Part shown: piece after piece, positions 26,896-36,623 of the stretch
Position numbering within the stretch: position 1 is the stretch's first letter
Layout: every line of letters starts with the position of its first letter
Source: an uncultured Peptococcaceae bacterium
GTDB lineage: Bacteria > Bacillota > Peptococcia > Peptococcales > Peptococcaceae
Direction: 5' to 3'
DNA length: 64,000 nt
NCBI GenBank assembly: GCA_937976375.1
Contig: CALJRU010000063.1
Coordinates: 1-64,000 of the forward strand
Position numbers and translations under genes: made by a program
The notes under the pieces: model-generated
Told to the model about the DNA's origin: nothing
Database searches by the model: none
What the model saw: only the letters and a program-made list of their open reading frames with translations

Positions 26896-27721
26896 CGCTA
26901 TAACCATCCTTCTTCATATACCACTCTAACAATTGAAGGTCTGTCTTTATATCAAAAGACAACATTCCATTTTCACCACGATAAATAGCTACTTGCTGTT
27001 GAAACATTCGTGATATGTTTTTTTCATTGAAAACATCTTCTGTTGCACCTTTACCAAGAATTGTTCCTCTTCGCAATAGTAATGTATGATCCATATAAGT
27101 TTTTATTTCAGAAGGATAATGAGTAACATATAGAACAGTAACCAATTTCTTTAAAGCCAGTCCTTCAATAATGTTTTGCATGTATTCACGATTCAATATA
27201 TCAAGGCCAGCTCCCGGCTCATCTAAAATTAAAATCTTAGGTCTACATATCAAAGCACGAGCGATCAACACGTTTTGTCTCTCACCCTTGCTTAAATTTC
27301 GAAAAGGAAGATTCATTTTTGACTCCAGGCCCAACGTACTAAGCAAATATTTTGCCTCACGCACATCTTCAGCACCAATCTCCTCATTAATATTAAATGT
27401 TCCTGTTAAAGCCGAAAGCACAATCTGTAAAACAGACTCATTATTAAAGTATTTGTCAAAAAATGCATTTGAAATCCATCCAACACTTCTTCGTAACGAA
27501 TAAATATTTTCTCGGGTATATGTCTCACCAAAAACACGCACTTCTCCCGATGACGGTGAAAGATATCCCGCCAATATACTTAATAACGTGGTTTTCCCGC
27601 TCCCATTCAATCCAAAAATAAGCCAGTTTTGACCTTCCTCTATTGTCCAATTTATATCATGAAGCAGATATTTATTCCCGATTTTGTGATTTACATTTTT
27701 TAACTCTACAAGCGCTGACAT
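26885..27721 (-). CDS. ABC-type ATPase without a cognate permease (YlmA/ModF-like)
   Basis: 278 residues: Walker A GLNGSGKTT, signature LSKGERQN, Walker B ILILDEPGAGLD, switch His in VTHYPSEI. The DEPGAGLD end and overall form resemble YlmA/ModF-like ATPases, which lack dedicated membrane subunits. It overlaps the zinc-ribbon gene by 16 bp upstream and the unknown gene by 11 bp downstream. No membrane permease is in the cassette except the MFS protein, which does not use ABC subunits, so a soluble regulatory or translation-linked role is possible. Confidence 0.85.
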   Translation of the reverse strand: MSALVELKNVNHKIGNKYLLHDINWTIEEGQNWLIFGLNGSGKTTLLSILAGYLSPSSGEVRVFGETYTRENIYSLRRSVGWISNAFFDKYFNNESVLQIVLSALTGTFNINEEIGAEDVREAKYLLSTLGLESKMNLPFRNLSKGERQNVLIARALICRPKILILDEPGAGLDILNREYMQNIIEGLALKKLVTVLYVTHYPSEIKTYMDHTLLLRRGTILGKGATEDVFNEKNISRMFQQQVAIYRGENGMLSFDIKTDLQLLEWYMKKDGYSDGI

Positions 27722-28173
27722 GATAACGCCTCCACAAACTCTTCAAAATCTTTTTCAGTATCAATTTCTTCGCTCTTTGTCATAAGACATTCTGCCCAAA
27801 TACCATCGTCAGGCTTTACCGAGATTGTAAATCCTTCCTGATTTAAAACACCCAGGTTTTTGCATCCCCAGCTCAAAATTTCACATACTTTTGCAATATT
27901 CATTTTTCGCGTTTTTTCATTCATATCCAACTCTGGAAAATAATTAAACTCATAGTTGTCAACAAAATCCCTGGCACTTCGATAAATTTCCGGCTCAACA
28001 CCAAATTCGATGCTGTCACAGTTATTACAAAAAATTTCCACTCGCACCTCATCGATGTCATTAAAAATAATATTCTTTACTCGCAATTTTTCACCACAAA
28101 ATTTACACACACATCGTTCAGCACGTTTTTTTAGATGTTCAATACGATTTTCAGCACCATATGCCCATGACAT
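27706..28173 (-). CDS. Zinc-ribbon protein, unknown
   Basis: 155 residues. CVCKFCGEKL and FCNNCDS supply two CxxC knuckles, so a zinc ribbon spans about 20-55. The remainder is acidic with no known domain. First gene of the cassette, divergent from the LysR gene, which is the likely regulator. Confidence 0.7.
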   Translation of the reverse strand: MSWAYGAENRIEHLKKRAERCVCKFCGEKLRVKNIIFNDIDEVRVEIFCNNCDSIEFGVEPEIYRSARDFVDNYEFNYFPELDMNEKTRKMNIAKVCEILSWGCKNLGVLNQEGFTISVKPDDGIWAECLMTKSEEIDTEKDFEEFVEALSCQRL

Positions 28174-28224
28174 TACCGTTCACCTTCCTAAAATTATTAA
28201 CAAACCTTATTATCCGACAAAATC

Positions 28225-28254
28225 TTGCGCCATTCCCTTTCTCACGGTTATAAT
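28225..28254 (+). promoter_or_regulatory. Promoter of LysR gene
   Basis: TTGCGC (28225-28230), 18-bp spacer, TATAAT (28249-28254), within the divergent intergenic region where a LysR protein would be expected to bind. Confidence 0.6.
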
Positions 28255-28290
28255 ATTAAATAATACAGTGACCAAGAAAGGATGTATAAA

Positions 28291-29259
28291 ATGCGATTAG
28301 AACAATTTGAAGCCATCTTAGAAACTGCAAAGCAAAAGTCTATGCAAAAAGCAGCAGAAAGCCTTTATACATCTACACAAAATATCAGCAAACTGATCAA
28401 GGACTTTGAAAAAGAACTCCACATACAAATTTTCACGAGAACGCACACCGGCGTTTTTCTTACTGAAGATGGTAAATATATCGTCAATGAGCTTGAAAAG
28501 GTTACGGATATTCTCACCAAACTCAAATCGACATATTCAAATGACAATTCAACGCTACCAGATACAAACTCGCAAAACATTGATCGCATTCATATCCTGT
28601 CTGTACCTTCAGAAAGTACCGTTACATCATTGCTCCTTGAGCACCTCAGCAAAAAATTCACACTCCAAAATGCTCTTATCGATATCAATGATGCCATGTT
28701 AGTGCTTGATTATCTGGAAAACGACTGCATAACACTTTTTTCTAATTACGACCTCATTTTTCTAAACTTACTTGACTCTCAGCTTAATTTAATCCAAAAC
28801 AAGTGTTCAAACGTCCCAATCTTTTCTCTCTATAAAAACCGCCTGGGAGTTCATATCAATCGCAACAGCGTTGAACCATACAAAAAAAACATCTCTGTAA
28901 AAGATCTTTACCAATTGCCTCTGGTTGCCTATATTCCAGACAATCACGAAACAACGCTGCCACTGATGGCTCTAAAAAACCTCGGCGTCAGTTTTACACC
29001 ACATTATATTGTACGATCTGAAAAAATCTGTCAGAATTTCATTCAAAACAATATGGGATTTAGTTTTGTTCCTTTTGTCAACGATCCCCGTCAGCCAAAG
29101 AACCCACTATTCCAAGACAATACCATTGTCCTTCCCCTTAAGGAAAAACTTTATATTTCTCACGCTCTTGTTATCAATCCTGAGTTGGTCGAGCAATCGT
29201 ATTATCTTCGAATACTTAACTTCTTGAAAAAACAATATAAATATATGAAGCAATTATGA
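28291..29259 (+). CDS. LysR family transcriptional regulator
   Basis: 322 residues. The N-terminal winged helix is clear: MRLEQFEAILETAKQKSMQKAAESLYTS..NISKLIKDFEKEL..IFTRTHTGVFLTEDG. An effector-binding domain follows, of diverged sequence. ATG at 28291 has AAAGGA 8 nt upstream. Divergent from the zinc-ribbon cassette and convergent with the phosphodiesterase pair, so it could control either. Confidence 0.88.
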   Translation: MRLEQFEAILETAKQKSMQKAAESLYTSTQNISKLIKDFEKELHIQIFTRTHTGVFLTEDGKYIVNELEKVTDILTKLKSTYSNDNSTLPDTNSQNIDRIHILSVPSESTVTSLLLEHLSKKFTLQNALIDINDAMLVLDYLENDCITLFSNYDLIFLNLLDSQLNLIQNKCSNVPIFSLYKNRLGVHINRNSVEPYKKNISVKDLYQLPLVAYIPDNHETTLPLMALKNLGVSFTPHYIVRSEKICQNFIQNNMGFSFVPFVNDPRQPKNPLFQDNTIVLPLKEKLYISHALVINPELVEQSYYLRILNFLKKQYKYMKQL

Positions 29260-29286
29260 AATTTTCTCTACTTCTTATGCAAAAAC

Positions 29287-29345
29287 AATCCACCAAACAT
29301 TTTGGACCGTTGCTTTAATTGATGCTCCAAAACGTTTGGTGGATT
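29287..29345. terminator. Bidirectional terminator
   Basis: Arms of about 20 nt (29287-29306 / 29326-29345) with a single mismatch and a 19-nt loop, between convergent LysR and hydrolase genes. Confidence 0.75.
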
Positions 29346-29362
29346 TTATCATTTATTTCATT

Positions 29363-31396
29363 TTAATAGCTTTCTTCCAAAATCTGATAAATTGGTGCAC
29401 CTTCACATTGTTCTGTCATACGAACACCACCAATCACCGCCACCGTTGGTGTTACATCGGCCTGGCGAATGACACGTTTTGTAAGTTCCCCCTTCTTTAT
29501 TCCCTTTCCAGCTGCAATAAAAATTGGCAGCAATGACGTATAATTTAAGCCATAAGTCGTAGTCATAGCATCAAAATGATCATCATTGTACCCTTCAGCC
29601 GTCCAAGCGACAATATCCCCACAACGATCTCCGCCGTAACCAAAGATAATAGCATCTTTATTTCTGAGAGCACAAGCGATGACACGTTGTCCACTTTCAG
29701 GATGTCTCACCCCATAAAGAGCGGTCATAATTTCTTCTTCAACCTGATATTTATCTTCTGGTTCTACAATACCATGGTCATATCGACCTTTGAGGTTAAT
29801 ATAAATATTATTTGCACGGCTAGCAACTGCTTTTGTTTTGCTCCAGTCAATTTCATGCGTTTCATTGCCATTTTCATCTTTTTTCATTACTGTAAATCCA
29901 AGATCTCGCATAAGACCAACGTTAATGCCGCTGACATCACCAAATTCAGGTTTTTCATATTCTGGACATACCAATGCATGGTCACTGACAACAAAAAGCG
30001 TCCATCCTTCATCCAAATAATGCATAAACGATCCAATATATTCATCCGTTTGAATATAGACCTTTTCCATATAATCTCTTGCGGTTTCTTCACTGTATTT
30101 ACTATAATCACGATGTTTCATATGGCGTCCAATAGAATGCATCTGTGCATCAACATTATGGCAATGACTAAATATAACGTCATATTTCTCAGATTTGATC
30201 AAATACTGGATTGCATCCGATTGCCATTTGCAATATTGATCCCATAGCGGGAGCATCACTTTTGTCAGTTCATCGCCATTCTTTGCAGCAAGATTAAGAG
30301 TTGGTACGGGATAGCCAACATTTTCTACCACTTGATCATATAAACGCTGTGGTGAAAATAGCTGCTTTTCATAAATATCTAAAGCAGCAGAAATAAAGAT
30401 TTCTAACTGACTTCCATCTTCAGCCAAGCTCAGCAATCTCATGGCCTTTACAGTTGGCACCTTGTCATTGCCACGAAAATCGTAATCAAGAATATCAAAA
30501 GCCATTTCATCTTTTGTTAATACAACAATCGGTTCTACTTTGCTCTTTTTCTCATAAATCTTAACAGTATCATAAACACCATTTTCATTTTTTACAATCA
30601 AAGCTGGTCGTCTAATGAAACCGCCACTCATCAACAAAGTGAATTCCAATGCGCCTTCAGGACTATCTTCCCAGCCTTTTGCTTCCTTGATTGGACTCAT
30701 GGAAAAGTCAAATTTTGCATGCTTAATAAAACCGTCTGTTCCTTCATCATTATTCAACAAAATGGTCTTACTATCTGGTTTGTCGAGTCCTACACGTCCC
30801 TTTACGCTGGTCTCTTTTTTTCCTTCTGACGCAAGATCATCAATTGCACATGGCTCAATGCCTGTGGTCGCGCCTTTTGGCTTATACTGCAAGGTTTCAA
30901 TATTTTTGCTCGCAACGGCAAAGAATTCACGAGTCACAACACCAGTCCCCATGTTCACTGCGGCTGGCTGTGTGCCATCAACCACGTGAAGCAGCGGACT
31001 ATCGCTGGTTGGTGGCCAAGAAGACCCTGGCCAATGCCATACGAGTGTTTTCATACCATTTTCAACAAAAACATTCCACAGTGGTTCCGCAAGACATTTT
31101 CTTGAATCCAATGCATAACTGACATATTCTGGCCCTTTATCGCTCGGATTATGGAAGCAGGTGATGCCATGCACATTTGCATAGCAACCTGTTGCCAGTG
31201 TTGTCCACATTGGTGGGGTACCTGTAGGGTGTCCGCCAATCATTTCCAAATGTTCATTCGCTGCGCCAAGCTCCAAAAGCTTTTTCGTATTTGGCATTTT
31301 TCCTTGACTGATATAATGTTCGGTTGCACGAGGATCCATGCCATCTATACCAATGATCAATATTTTATTATTAACTATTTTTCGCTCTAAACTCAT
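29363..31396 (-). CDS. Alkaline-phosphatase superfamily phosphodiesterase/hydrolase, copy 1
   Basis: 677 residues of the type I phosphodiesterase/nucleotide pyrophosphatase group. Metal and nucleophile sites: IIGIDGMDPRATE (first Asp), GTPPMWTTLATG (Thr nucleophile region), SHCHNVDAQMH and VVSDHAL. No signal peptide, so it acts in the cytoplasm. A large insert (about 150-370) separates the metal sites. Very similar in its last 200 residues to copy 2 just upstream. Substrate probably an imported phospho- or sulfo-ester or phosphonate; unknown. Confidence 0.85.
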   Translation of the reverse strand: MSLERKIVNNKILIIGIDGMDPRATEHYISQGKMPNTKKLLELGAANEHLEMIGGHPTGTPPMWTTLATGCYANVHGITCFHNPSDKGPEYVSYALDSRKCLAEPLWNVFVENGMKTLVWHWPGSSWPPTSDSPLLHVVDGTQPAAVNMGTGVVTREFFAVASKNIETLQYKPKGATTGIEPCAIDDLASEGKKETSVKGRVGLDKPDSKTILLNNDEGTDGFIKHAKFDFSMSPIKEAKGWEDSPEGALEFTLLMSGGFIRRPALIVKNENGVYDTVKIYEKKSKVEPIVVLTKDEMAFDILDYDFRGNDKVPTVKAMRLLSLAEDGSQLEIFISAALDIYEKQLFSPQRLYDQVVENVGYPVPTLNLAAKNGDELTKVMLPLWDQYCKWQSDAIQYLIKSEKYDVIFSHCHNVDAQMHSIGRHMKHRDYSKYSEETARDYMEKVYIQTDEYIGSFMHYLDEGWTLFVVSDHALVCPEYEKPEFGDVSGINVGLMRDLGFTVMKKDENGNETHEIDWSKTKAVASRANNIYINLKGRYDHGIVEPEDKYQVEEEIMTALYGVRHPESGQRVIACALRNKDAIIFGYGGDRCGDIVAWTAEGYNDDHFDAMTTTYGLNYTSLLPIFIAAGKGIKKGELTKRVIRQADVTPTVAVIGGVRMTEQCEGAPIYQILEESY

Positions 31397-31420
31397 TCTC
31401 CATCAACCTTTCATTAATTA

Positions 31421-33442
31421 TTAAAACTGGTCTTCCAAAATCTGATAAATCGGAGCACCTTCACACTGTTCTGGCATACGAACACCACCGATTACAGCCA
31501 ATGTAGGTGCAAAGTCGATTTGTCTAATGACACGTTTTGTCAGTAAGCCATTTTTAATCCCTGGGCCTGCACCAATAAAGATTGGCAGCAGGGAAGTATG
31601 ATGTAAACCATATGTTGTCGTCATCGCATCAAAATGGTCATCATTGTATCCTTCAGCCGTCCAAGCAATGATATCCCCGCAGCGGTCACCGCCATAGCCA
31701 AAAATAATGGCATCTTTATTTCTTAACGCGCAGGCAATAACACGCTGTCCGCTAATCGGATGCTTTACCCCATACAACGCCGTCATAATTTCTTCTTCAA
31801 CTTGATATTTATCTTCCGGTTCTACAATACCATGATCATATCTTCCCTTGAGATTGATATAAATATTGTTGGCACGACTTGCAACCGCTTTAGTTTTACT
31901 CCAATCAATTTCATGGGTTTCATTACCATTTTCATCTTTCTTCATAACCGTAAATCCCAGATCTCTCATTAAGCCAACATTTACACCACTAACATCCCCA
32001 AACTCAGGCTTTTCGTATTCAGGACAAACAATCGAATGATCACTAACAAGGAAAATATTCCAACCTTCATCTAAATAGTGCATAAAAGATCCAACATAAT
32101 CATCTGTCTGCTGGTAAATAGCTTCCATGCACTTCAGTGCATCTTCTTCACTATACTTACTATAATCGCGATGTTTCATATGACGTGCAATCATGTGCAT
32201 CTGCGCATCTACATTATGGCAATGACTGAATACAACATTATATCCCTCATTATCAATAAGATACTGCATCGCTGCCGAAGACCAGTTGCAATAACGTTCC
32301 CACAAAGGCACCATACACTGGAAAAGCTGCGCGCCATTTTCTGCATTCAGCATTGGCGCAGCCTGAGGATAACCCACATTTTCTACAACTTTTTCATACA
32401 GATTTTCTGGATGCCACAATTGATGTTCGTGAATATCCATCGATGAAGAAATGTATAATTTCACATAGCTGCCATCTTCATTCAATTCCAACAAACAAAT
32501 GCTTTTTATTGTTTCAACCTTGTCATTGCCACGGAAATCATAATCCAGAATTTCATGAACAATATTGCCCACTGTCAATTCTGCTAATGGAGCATCAGCT
32601 TTCTTACTAGTATATACATACACTTTATCGTAGACACCAGCATCATTTTTAACAATCAAACACGGACGTCTAACCAATCCACCATTCATTAAAATGATAA
32701 ATTCCAACGCATCATCCGGCGCATCGGCCCACTTTTCTGCAGGCTTGATAGGGCTGATAGAATAGTCATATTTACCAAATACTACAAAACCTTCCGTCCC
32801 TTCCATGTTATTCAGAAGGATTGTCGAGCTATCTGGTTTATTTAAACCAATTTTCCCTTTTACTTCTTCTTTTTTATCCACTTCTAAATCGCCAATTGCG
32901 CATGGTGCAATCCCACTATCCGCATCTTTCTTACGATACAGTAATTCTTTTTCATCAACACTGCCGACTGCAAAGAAATCATGAGCAACAATTCCGGTAC
33001 CCATGTTGACACCTTCCGGCTGCGTCCCATCAACAACATGCAGCATTGGATTGTCACTAGATGGTGGCCATGAAGAGCCAGGCCAATGCCATACCAGCGT
33101 TTTCATACCATTGTCAACAAATACATTCCACAGTTGCTCCGCGCGACATTTTCGTGAGTCTAATGCATAACTGACATATTCCGGCCCTTTATCGCTCGGA
33201 TTATGGAAACAGGTAATACCATGTACATTGGCATAGCAGCCAGTTGCCAACGTTGTCCACATTGGCGGGGTACCTGTAGGATGACCACCAATCATTTCTA
33301 AATTTTCATTCGCTGCTCCACGATCAAGCAGTTTTTTAATGTTTGGCAGCTTTCCAGCTTCAATATAATGTTTGGTTGCTCTTGGGTCCAAAGCATCCAC
33401 ACCCAAAATAAGAATCTTATCATTAATCTGTTTGCGACCCAT
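31421..33442 (-). CDS. Alkaline-phosphatase superfamily phosphodiesterase/hydrolase, copy 2
   Basis: 673 residues with the same metal and nucleophile motifs as copy 1 (ILGVDALDPRATK, GTPPMWTTLATG, SHCHNVDAQMH, VSDHSIV). The start at 33442 has AGGAGG 8 nt upstream. The two copies are a tandem duplication 24 bp apart. Identity is highest in the N-terminal 130 and C-terminal 200 residues and lower in the middle insert, suggesting diverged substrate pockets. It follows a DASS-type transporter gene, which likely imports the substrate. Confidence 0.86.
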   Translation of the reverse strand: MGRKQINDKILILGVDALDPRATKHYIEAGKLPNIKKLLDRGAANENLEMIGGHPTGTPPMWTTLATGCYANVHGITCFHNPSDKGPEYVSYALDSRKCRAEQLWNVFVDNGMKTLVWHWPGSSWPPSSDNPMLHVVDGTQPEGVNMGTGIVAHDFFAVGSVDEKELLYRKKDADSGIAPCAIGDLEVDKKEEVKGKIGLNKPDSSTILLNNMEGTEGFVVFGKYDYSISPIKPAEKWADAPDDALEFIILMNGGLVRRPCLIVKNDAGVYDKVYVYTSKKADAPLAELTVGNIVHEILDYDFRGNDKVETIKSICLLELNEDGSYVKLYISSSMDIHEHQLWHPENLYEKVVENVGYPQAAPMLNAENGAQLFQCMVPLWERYCNWSSAAMQYLIDNEGYNVVFSHCHNVDAQMHMIARHMKHRDYSKYSEEDALKCMEAIYQQTDDYVGSFMHYLDEGWNIFLVSDHSIVCPEYEKPEFGDVSGVNVGLMRDLGFTVMKKDENGNETHEIDWSKTKAVASRANNIYINLKGRYDHGIVEPEDKYQVEEEIMTALYGVKHPISGQRVIACALRNKDAIIFGYGGDRCGDIIAWTAEGYNDDHFDAMTTTYGLHHTSLLPIFIGAGPGIKNGLLTKRVIRQIDFAPTLAVIGGVRMPEQCEGAPIYQILEDQF

Positions 33443-33507
33443 AATCAATTCCTCCTAAAAATTCTTCTTCAAATTTTTCCAACTTCTATAACTTCTACTT
33501 CTAATTA

Positions 33508-34977
33508 TCACATGGAAAATGGAAATAACACATTGGATAGCGGCCAGCCAACAATTAAGCTGGTCAAAACAAACAAAGCAACACCTAAACCACAATATTT
33601 AAACAAGGACTTTCTTGGAATCCAGCCTTGAGTATTGTGAATCAATGCTCCAGTAGGACTGGAACTTGGCAGGAAAATACCAAAGTCAGCAAACAAAATG
33701 ATGCATGCACAAACTGCAACTGGATTCAATCCCATAGCAACACTTAATGAGAATGACACTGGTATCATAACAGCACCGACAACTGCATTATTGATAAAAT
33801 TTGTAACAACAGATGCAATTAAGAAATAGCATACTAAGAATACATAAGGACTTACGCCAGAAAACAATGGTGTAAAAATCGAAGTCAACCAAGCGGAAAC
33901 GCCAGACGCTTCACTGTTTATGCACTGACACAATAGGAGTGCTGTCCCAAACATAAGAATAATATTCCAAATAACATTACTATAGACAATGTCTTCAAAC
34001 TTCAGCAGTGGTTCACCATCTACGCGAATCCAGCAGGTAATGCCAATGATTGCCATACCAATACCGACAGTGCCAAAATTGTTAACAAGCTGAGTAATAT
34101 ATAATCCTTTAGGCAAAAAGCTTGGCGCCATCAATAAAATGAAAAGAACAACAAACAGACCAAGAGAAATCTTTTGCTTTTTAGTCATCTTGACCACTTT
34201 CGTTTCATCTGGAACATAATTACCAAGCTTTGAGAGATCAATGCGTAAAATAAATTTGCTGATTAACATATATACAATCAATAATACAGCAACAACTGAA
34301 AGCGTAAATGCAGTCCATGCAGCATAATCAAAGGAACCGTCATAGGCACCATTAGAACCGGCTGCTAAAAATCCAAAGTTGGTAAATACGGCCATCTTAA
34401 ATGGCAACATCCATCCACCACAACCGATTAAAATAGCAACTGTAAATGTCATCCAAGCCCCAGTCTTACTGCCTTTTTCATACCCAACTTCATCACAGAT
34501 CGACCAAAGTAATCCCCAGAAAGCAAGAGTAACTGCTACCTCACTGAGACAAGAGGCACAAATCAATGCACATAAATAAATAAGCGTAATAAAAAGCCAC
34601 GGCTTTCCTCTGGTAAATTTTCTTGTAACTGACCAGTTTGCAATATATTGAATAACACCAGTGTCCTTTAGCAGACCAACACTTAACATCAACCAGAAGC
34701 AAACGCCAATCGTCGGATTATTCATCAAACTTCCCCAAGTAGAGGAAATCTGCATTTGTCCTGTCAAACCAAAAAGGATCAAAGCTAAGATACTAGGCCA
34801 TATCATATTTGTTGTACACCAACCATAAATTGCACCCAGAAAGATACCTACAACTGTAATTCCCAGTTGTGTCATTGGCGCTGGTGCAGGAATAAATCTA
34901 AAAAACACCATAATTGCAACGGCTATAATGGTATGAATATACCATTTTGTTGTCGATTGTTTTTTCGCGACTGACAT
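33508..34977 (-). CDS. DASS/SLC13-type anion symporter
   Basis: 489 residues, about 12 spans. Family features: FINNAVVGAVMIPVS near the end (SNT-like region), ILFADFGIFLPSSSPTGALIHNTQGWIP and the early NNPTIGVCFWLML. Such carriers import dicarboxylates, citrate or other organic anions with Na+. Its place ahead of two hydrolases suggests an organophosphate or sulfonate/ester anion rather than a TCA acid. First gene of the three-gene unit. Confidence 0.85.
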   Translation of the reverse strand: MSVAKKQSTTKWYIHTIIAVAIMVFFRFIPAPAPMTQLGITVVGIFLGAIYGWCTTNMIWPSILALILFGLTGQMQISSTWGSLMNNPTIGVCFWLMLSVGLLKDTGVIQYIANWSVTRKFTRGKPWLFITLIYLCALICASCLSEVAVTLAFWGLLWSICDEVGYEKGSKTGAWMTFTVAILIGCGGWMLPFKMAVFTNFGFLAAGSNGAYDGSFDYAAWTAFTLSVVAVLLIVYMLISKFILRIDLSKLGNYVPDETKVVKMTKKQKISLGLFVVLFILLMAPSFLPKGLYITQLVNNFGTVGIGMAIIGITCWIRVDGEPLLKFEDIVYSNVIWNIILMFGTALLLCQCINSEASGVSAWLTSIFTPLFSGVSPYVFLVCYFLIASVVTNFINNAVVGAVMIPVSFSLSVAMGLNPVAVCACIILFADFGIFLPSSSPTGALIHNTQGWIPRKSLFKYCGLGVALFVLTSLIVGWPLSNVLFPFSM

Positions 34978-35157
34978 TATTATCCCCCTACTCTTATTGG
35001 CAAAATATTATAAGTTCACATCTATGAAGAATGGCCATCCTTCTTTTCTTTTATTCTATCTATAAATCATTTTTTTAGCAATCAAAGCCTCATTGAAGTA
35101 AAATCCAGCATCAACAAATCATTGAATCCAAACTCTTGTTCGGTTTCTTTTCAAAAA

Positions 35158-35189
35158 AAACGATACCCATCAATGAATGGGTATCGTTT
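35158..35189 (-). terminator. Terminator of flavin reductase-like gene
   Basis: Perfect 13-bp stem (35158-35170 / 35177-35189), 6-nt loop, long T-run on the minus strand. The rest of the 34978-35214 gap is AT-rich with no other structure I can support. Confidence 0.85.
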
Positions 35190-35214
35190 CTATGATTCCG
35201 ATTTCACAATAAAT

Positions 35215-35721
35215 TTATTTTTCGTCAAAGTCGACGATTTCACCGATGAAGAAATGATGAGGTTCGTCACCGTCATAATAAGCCTGAACGATATCAGCTG
35301 GAATGCCTTCTTTCTTGAACGCATCGCTGTAAAGCTTATGGCAGACGAGCGTCAAGGTGGCTTCTTCAAAGCCCATGGTACCATTAGATTTTTCCACTGG
35401 CGTCAGGCTGGTGGCTGCCAATTTATCCTCATCACGACCAGAGTGGCTGCCGAGATAAGCCATATCTTTGCGGCAGGATTCTGGGAAGAAGCTGATGGTG
35501 TAATAGTCGCTCTTTTCCAGATAGCCGAAGGTGTAGCGGCTAGGTTTGACATAAACCGTTGCAATCTGACGGCCATTGCCGCGTGGTGCCCAAATGGTAC
35601 CAAGGCTGCCCCAGCTGATGGTCATGGTGTTGTAATTGTCTGGCGTTCCAGCGGTGAGCAGTGCCCAATGGTCATCAAACAGTTTGAAAATGTCTACGTT
35701 AAAATCTTTGATTGTTTCCAT
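35215..35721 (-). CDS. Flavin reductase-like FMN-binding protein
   Basis: 168 residues of the split-barrel flavin reductase family: NTMTISWGSLGTIWAPR, YVKPSRYTFGYLEKSDYYTISFF and HHFFIGEIVDF at the end. It binds FMN and may act as a small NAD(P)H:flavin oxidoreductase. The ATG at 35721 sits behind AGGAGG; an upstream ATG has none. Single-gene unit. Confidence 0.85.
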   Translation of the reverse strand: METIKDFNVDIFKLFDDHWALLTAGTPDNYNTMTISWGSLGTIWAPRGNGRQIATVYVKPSRYTFGYLEKSDYYTISFFPESCRKDMAYLGSHSGRDEDKLAATSLTPVEKSNGTMGFEEATLTLVCHKLYSDAFKKEGIPADIVQAYYDGDEPHHFFIGEIVDFDEK

Positions 35722-35814
35722 GTTTTTGCCTCCTAATAAGTCTGTTTTTATTATAGCAGATTCACTGGCCATCATGCAGAAAAAAGATCGTCGGTATTGC
35801 CGGACAGCACGCCC

Positions 35815-35857
35815 TAAAAAACGCCATTTTCTTCACAAGCCGCAAAGAAAATGGCGT
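35815..35857 (-). terminator. Terminator of SDR gene
   Basis: ACGCCATTTTCTT pairs with AAGAAAATGGCGT around a loop of about 11 nt; followed on the minus strand by TTTTTT. Confidence 0.8.
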
Positions 35858-35867
35858 TCAACATTTA

Positions 35868-36623
35868 TTACAAGAGCCAGCGTTCCATCTCAACAATCCA
35901 GCGATGGGGCAGACATTTTGCACAGACACGAATGGCACCAGCCAGACGGCTGTTGGTGCTGACGTCGCGCCCGCGGGCAGCATCTCGCATGGCGCTGCGT
36001 GCAACGGCTTCCGGCGCTTCAAAGCCAAGACGCTTGATCAAGGTCGGCGCCACACCAGCACGGTCAAAGAAGCCCGTATCCATCGGATTTGGACAAACAG
36101 CAATGACATGCACACCGCGTTTTTTCTGTTCAGCATTGAGTGCGCGTGCAAACGACAGCACAAAAGCTTTCGTGGCTGCGTAAACGGCAAACCCTGGCTG
36201 TGGCAAGAAAGCCGCTACCGAGGCGATCTCGTAGATAACGCCGCCGCGCATCATATAAGGCAGCACCTGCTGTGTGACAGCAACAAGGGCACTGCAATTG
36301 AGATCGATCATCCCGGTTTGTTCCTGAGGTGCGATGCTGTCCACTGGGCCGGTTTTGCCATAGCCGGCCGAATTCACCACGGCCTGAATCTGTGGCCGCT
36401 GCTCAGCCAGCGCCTCAAACAAACGCTTGCGTTCTTGAGCCTGCGCCAGATCGATGGCAAACTGGCGGCACGGCCATGGCACAGCATTGGCAGTACGCGC
36501 CAGTGCCTCCTGATGCCGTGCCACCAGCCACACTTCATCAAACCAGCAGCCTTCACGCTGCCACGCTTCAAGAAAGGCGCGTCCCAAGCCAGACGTTGCA
36601 CCAGTAACGATGGCAATTTTCAT
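35868..36623 (-). CDS. Short-chain dehydrogenase/reductase
   Basis: 251-residue classical SDR: TGATSGLG (cofactor loop), VNSAGYG, catalytic Ser in IYEIASVAAF and YAATK (Tyr and Lys), then CPNPMDTGF. The pattern resembles DltE/YqjQ-like SDRs; substrate unknown. ATG overlaps the stop of the upstream HAD gene by 1 base. Last gene of the 38361-35868 unit. Confidence 0.88.
   Translation of the reverse strand: MKIAIVTGATSGLGRAFLEAWQREGCWFDEVWLVARHQEALARTANAVPWPCRQFAIDLAQAQERKRLFEALAEQRPQIQAVVNSAGYGKTGPVDSIAPQEQTGMIDLNCSALVAVTQQVLPYMMRGGVIYEIASVAAFLPQPGFAVYAATKAFVLSFARALNAEQKKRGVHVIAVCPNPMDTGFFDRAGVAPTLIKRLGFEAPEAVARSAMRDAARGRDVSTNSRLAGAIRVCAKCLPHRWIVEMERWLL

Noticed and set aside
29363..33442. Assembly artefact as cause of the two hydrolase copies
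   Set aside because: The copies differ throughout the middle region and in many single positions, so they are true paralogues.
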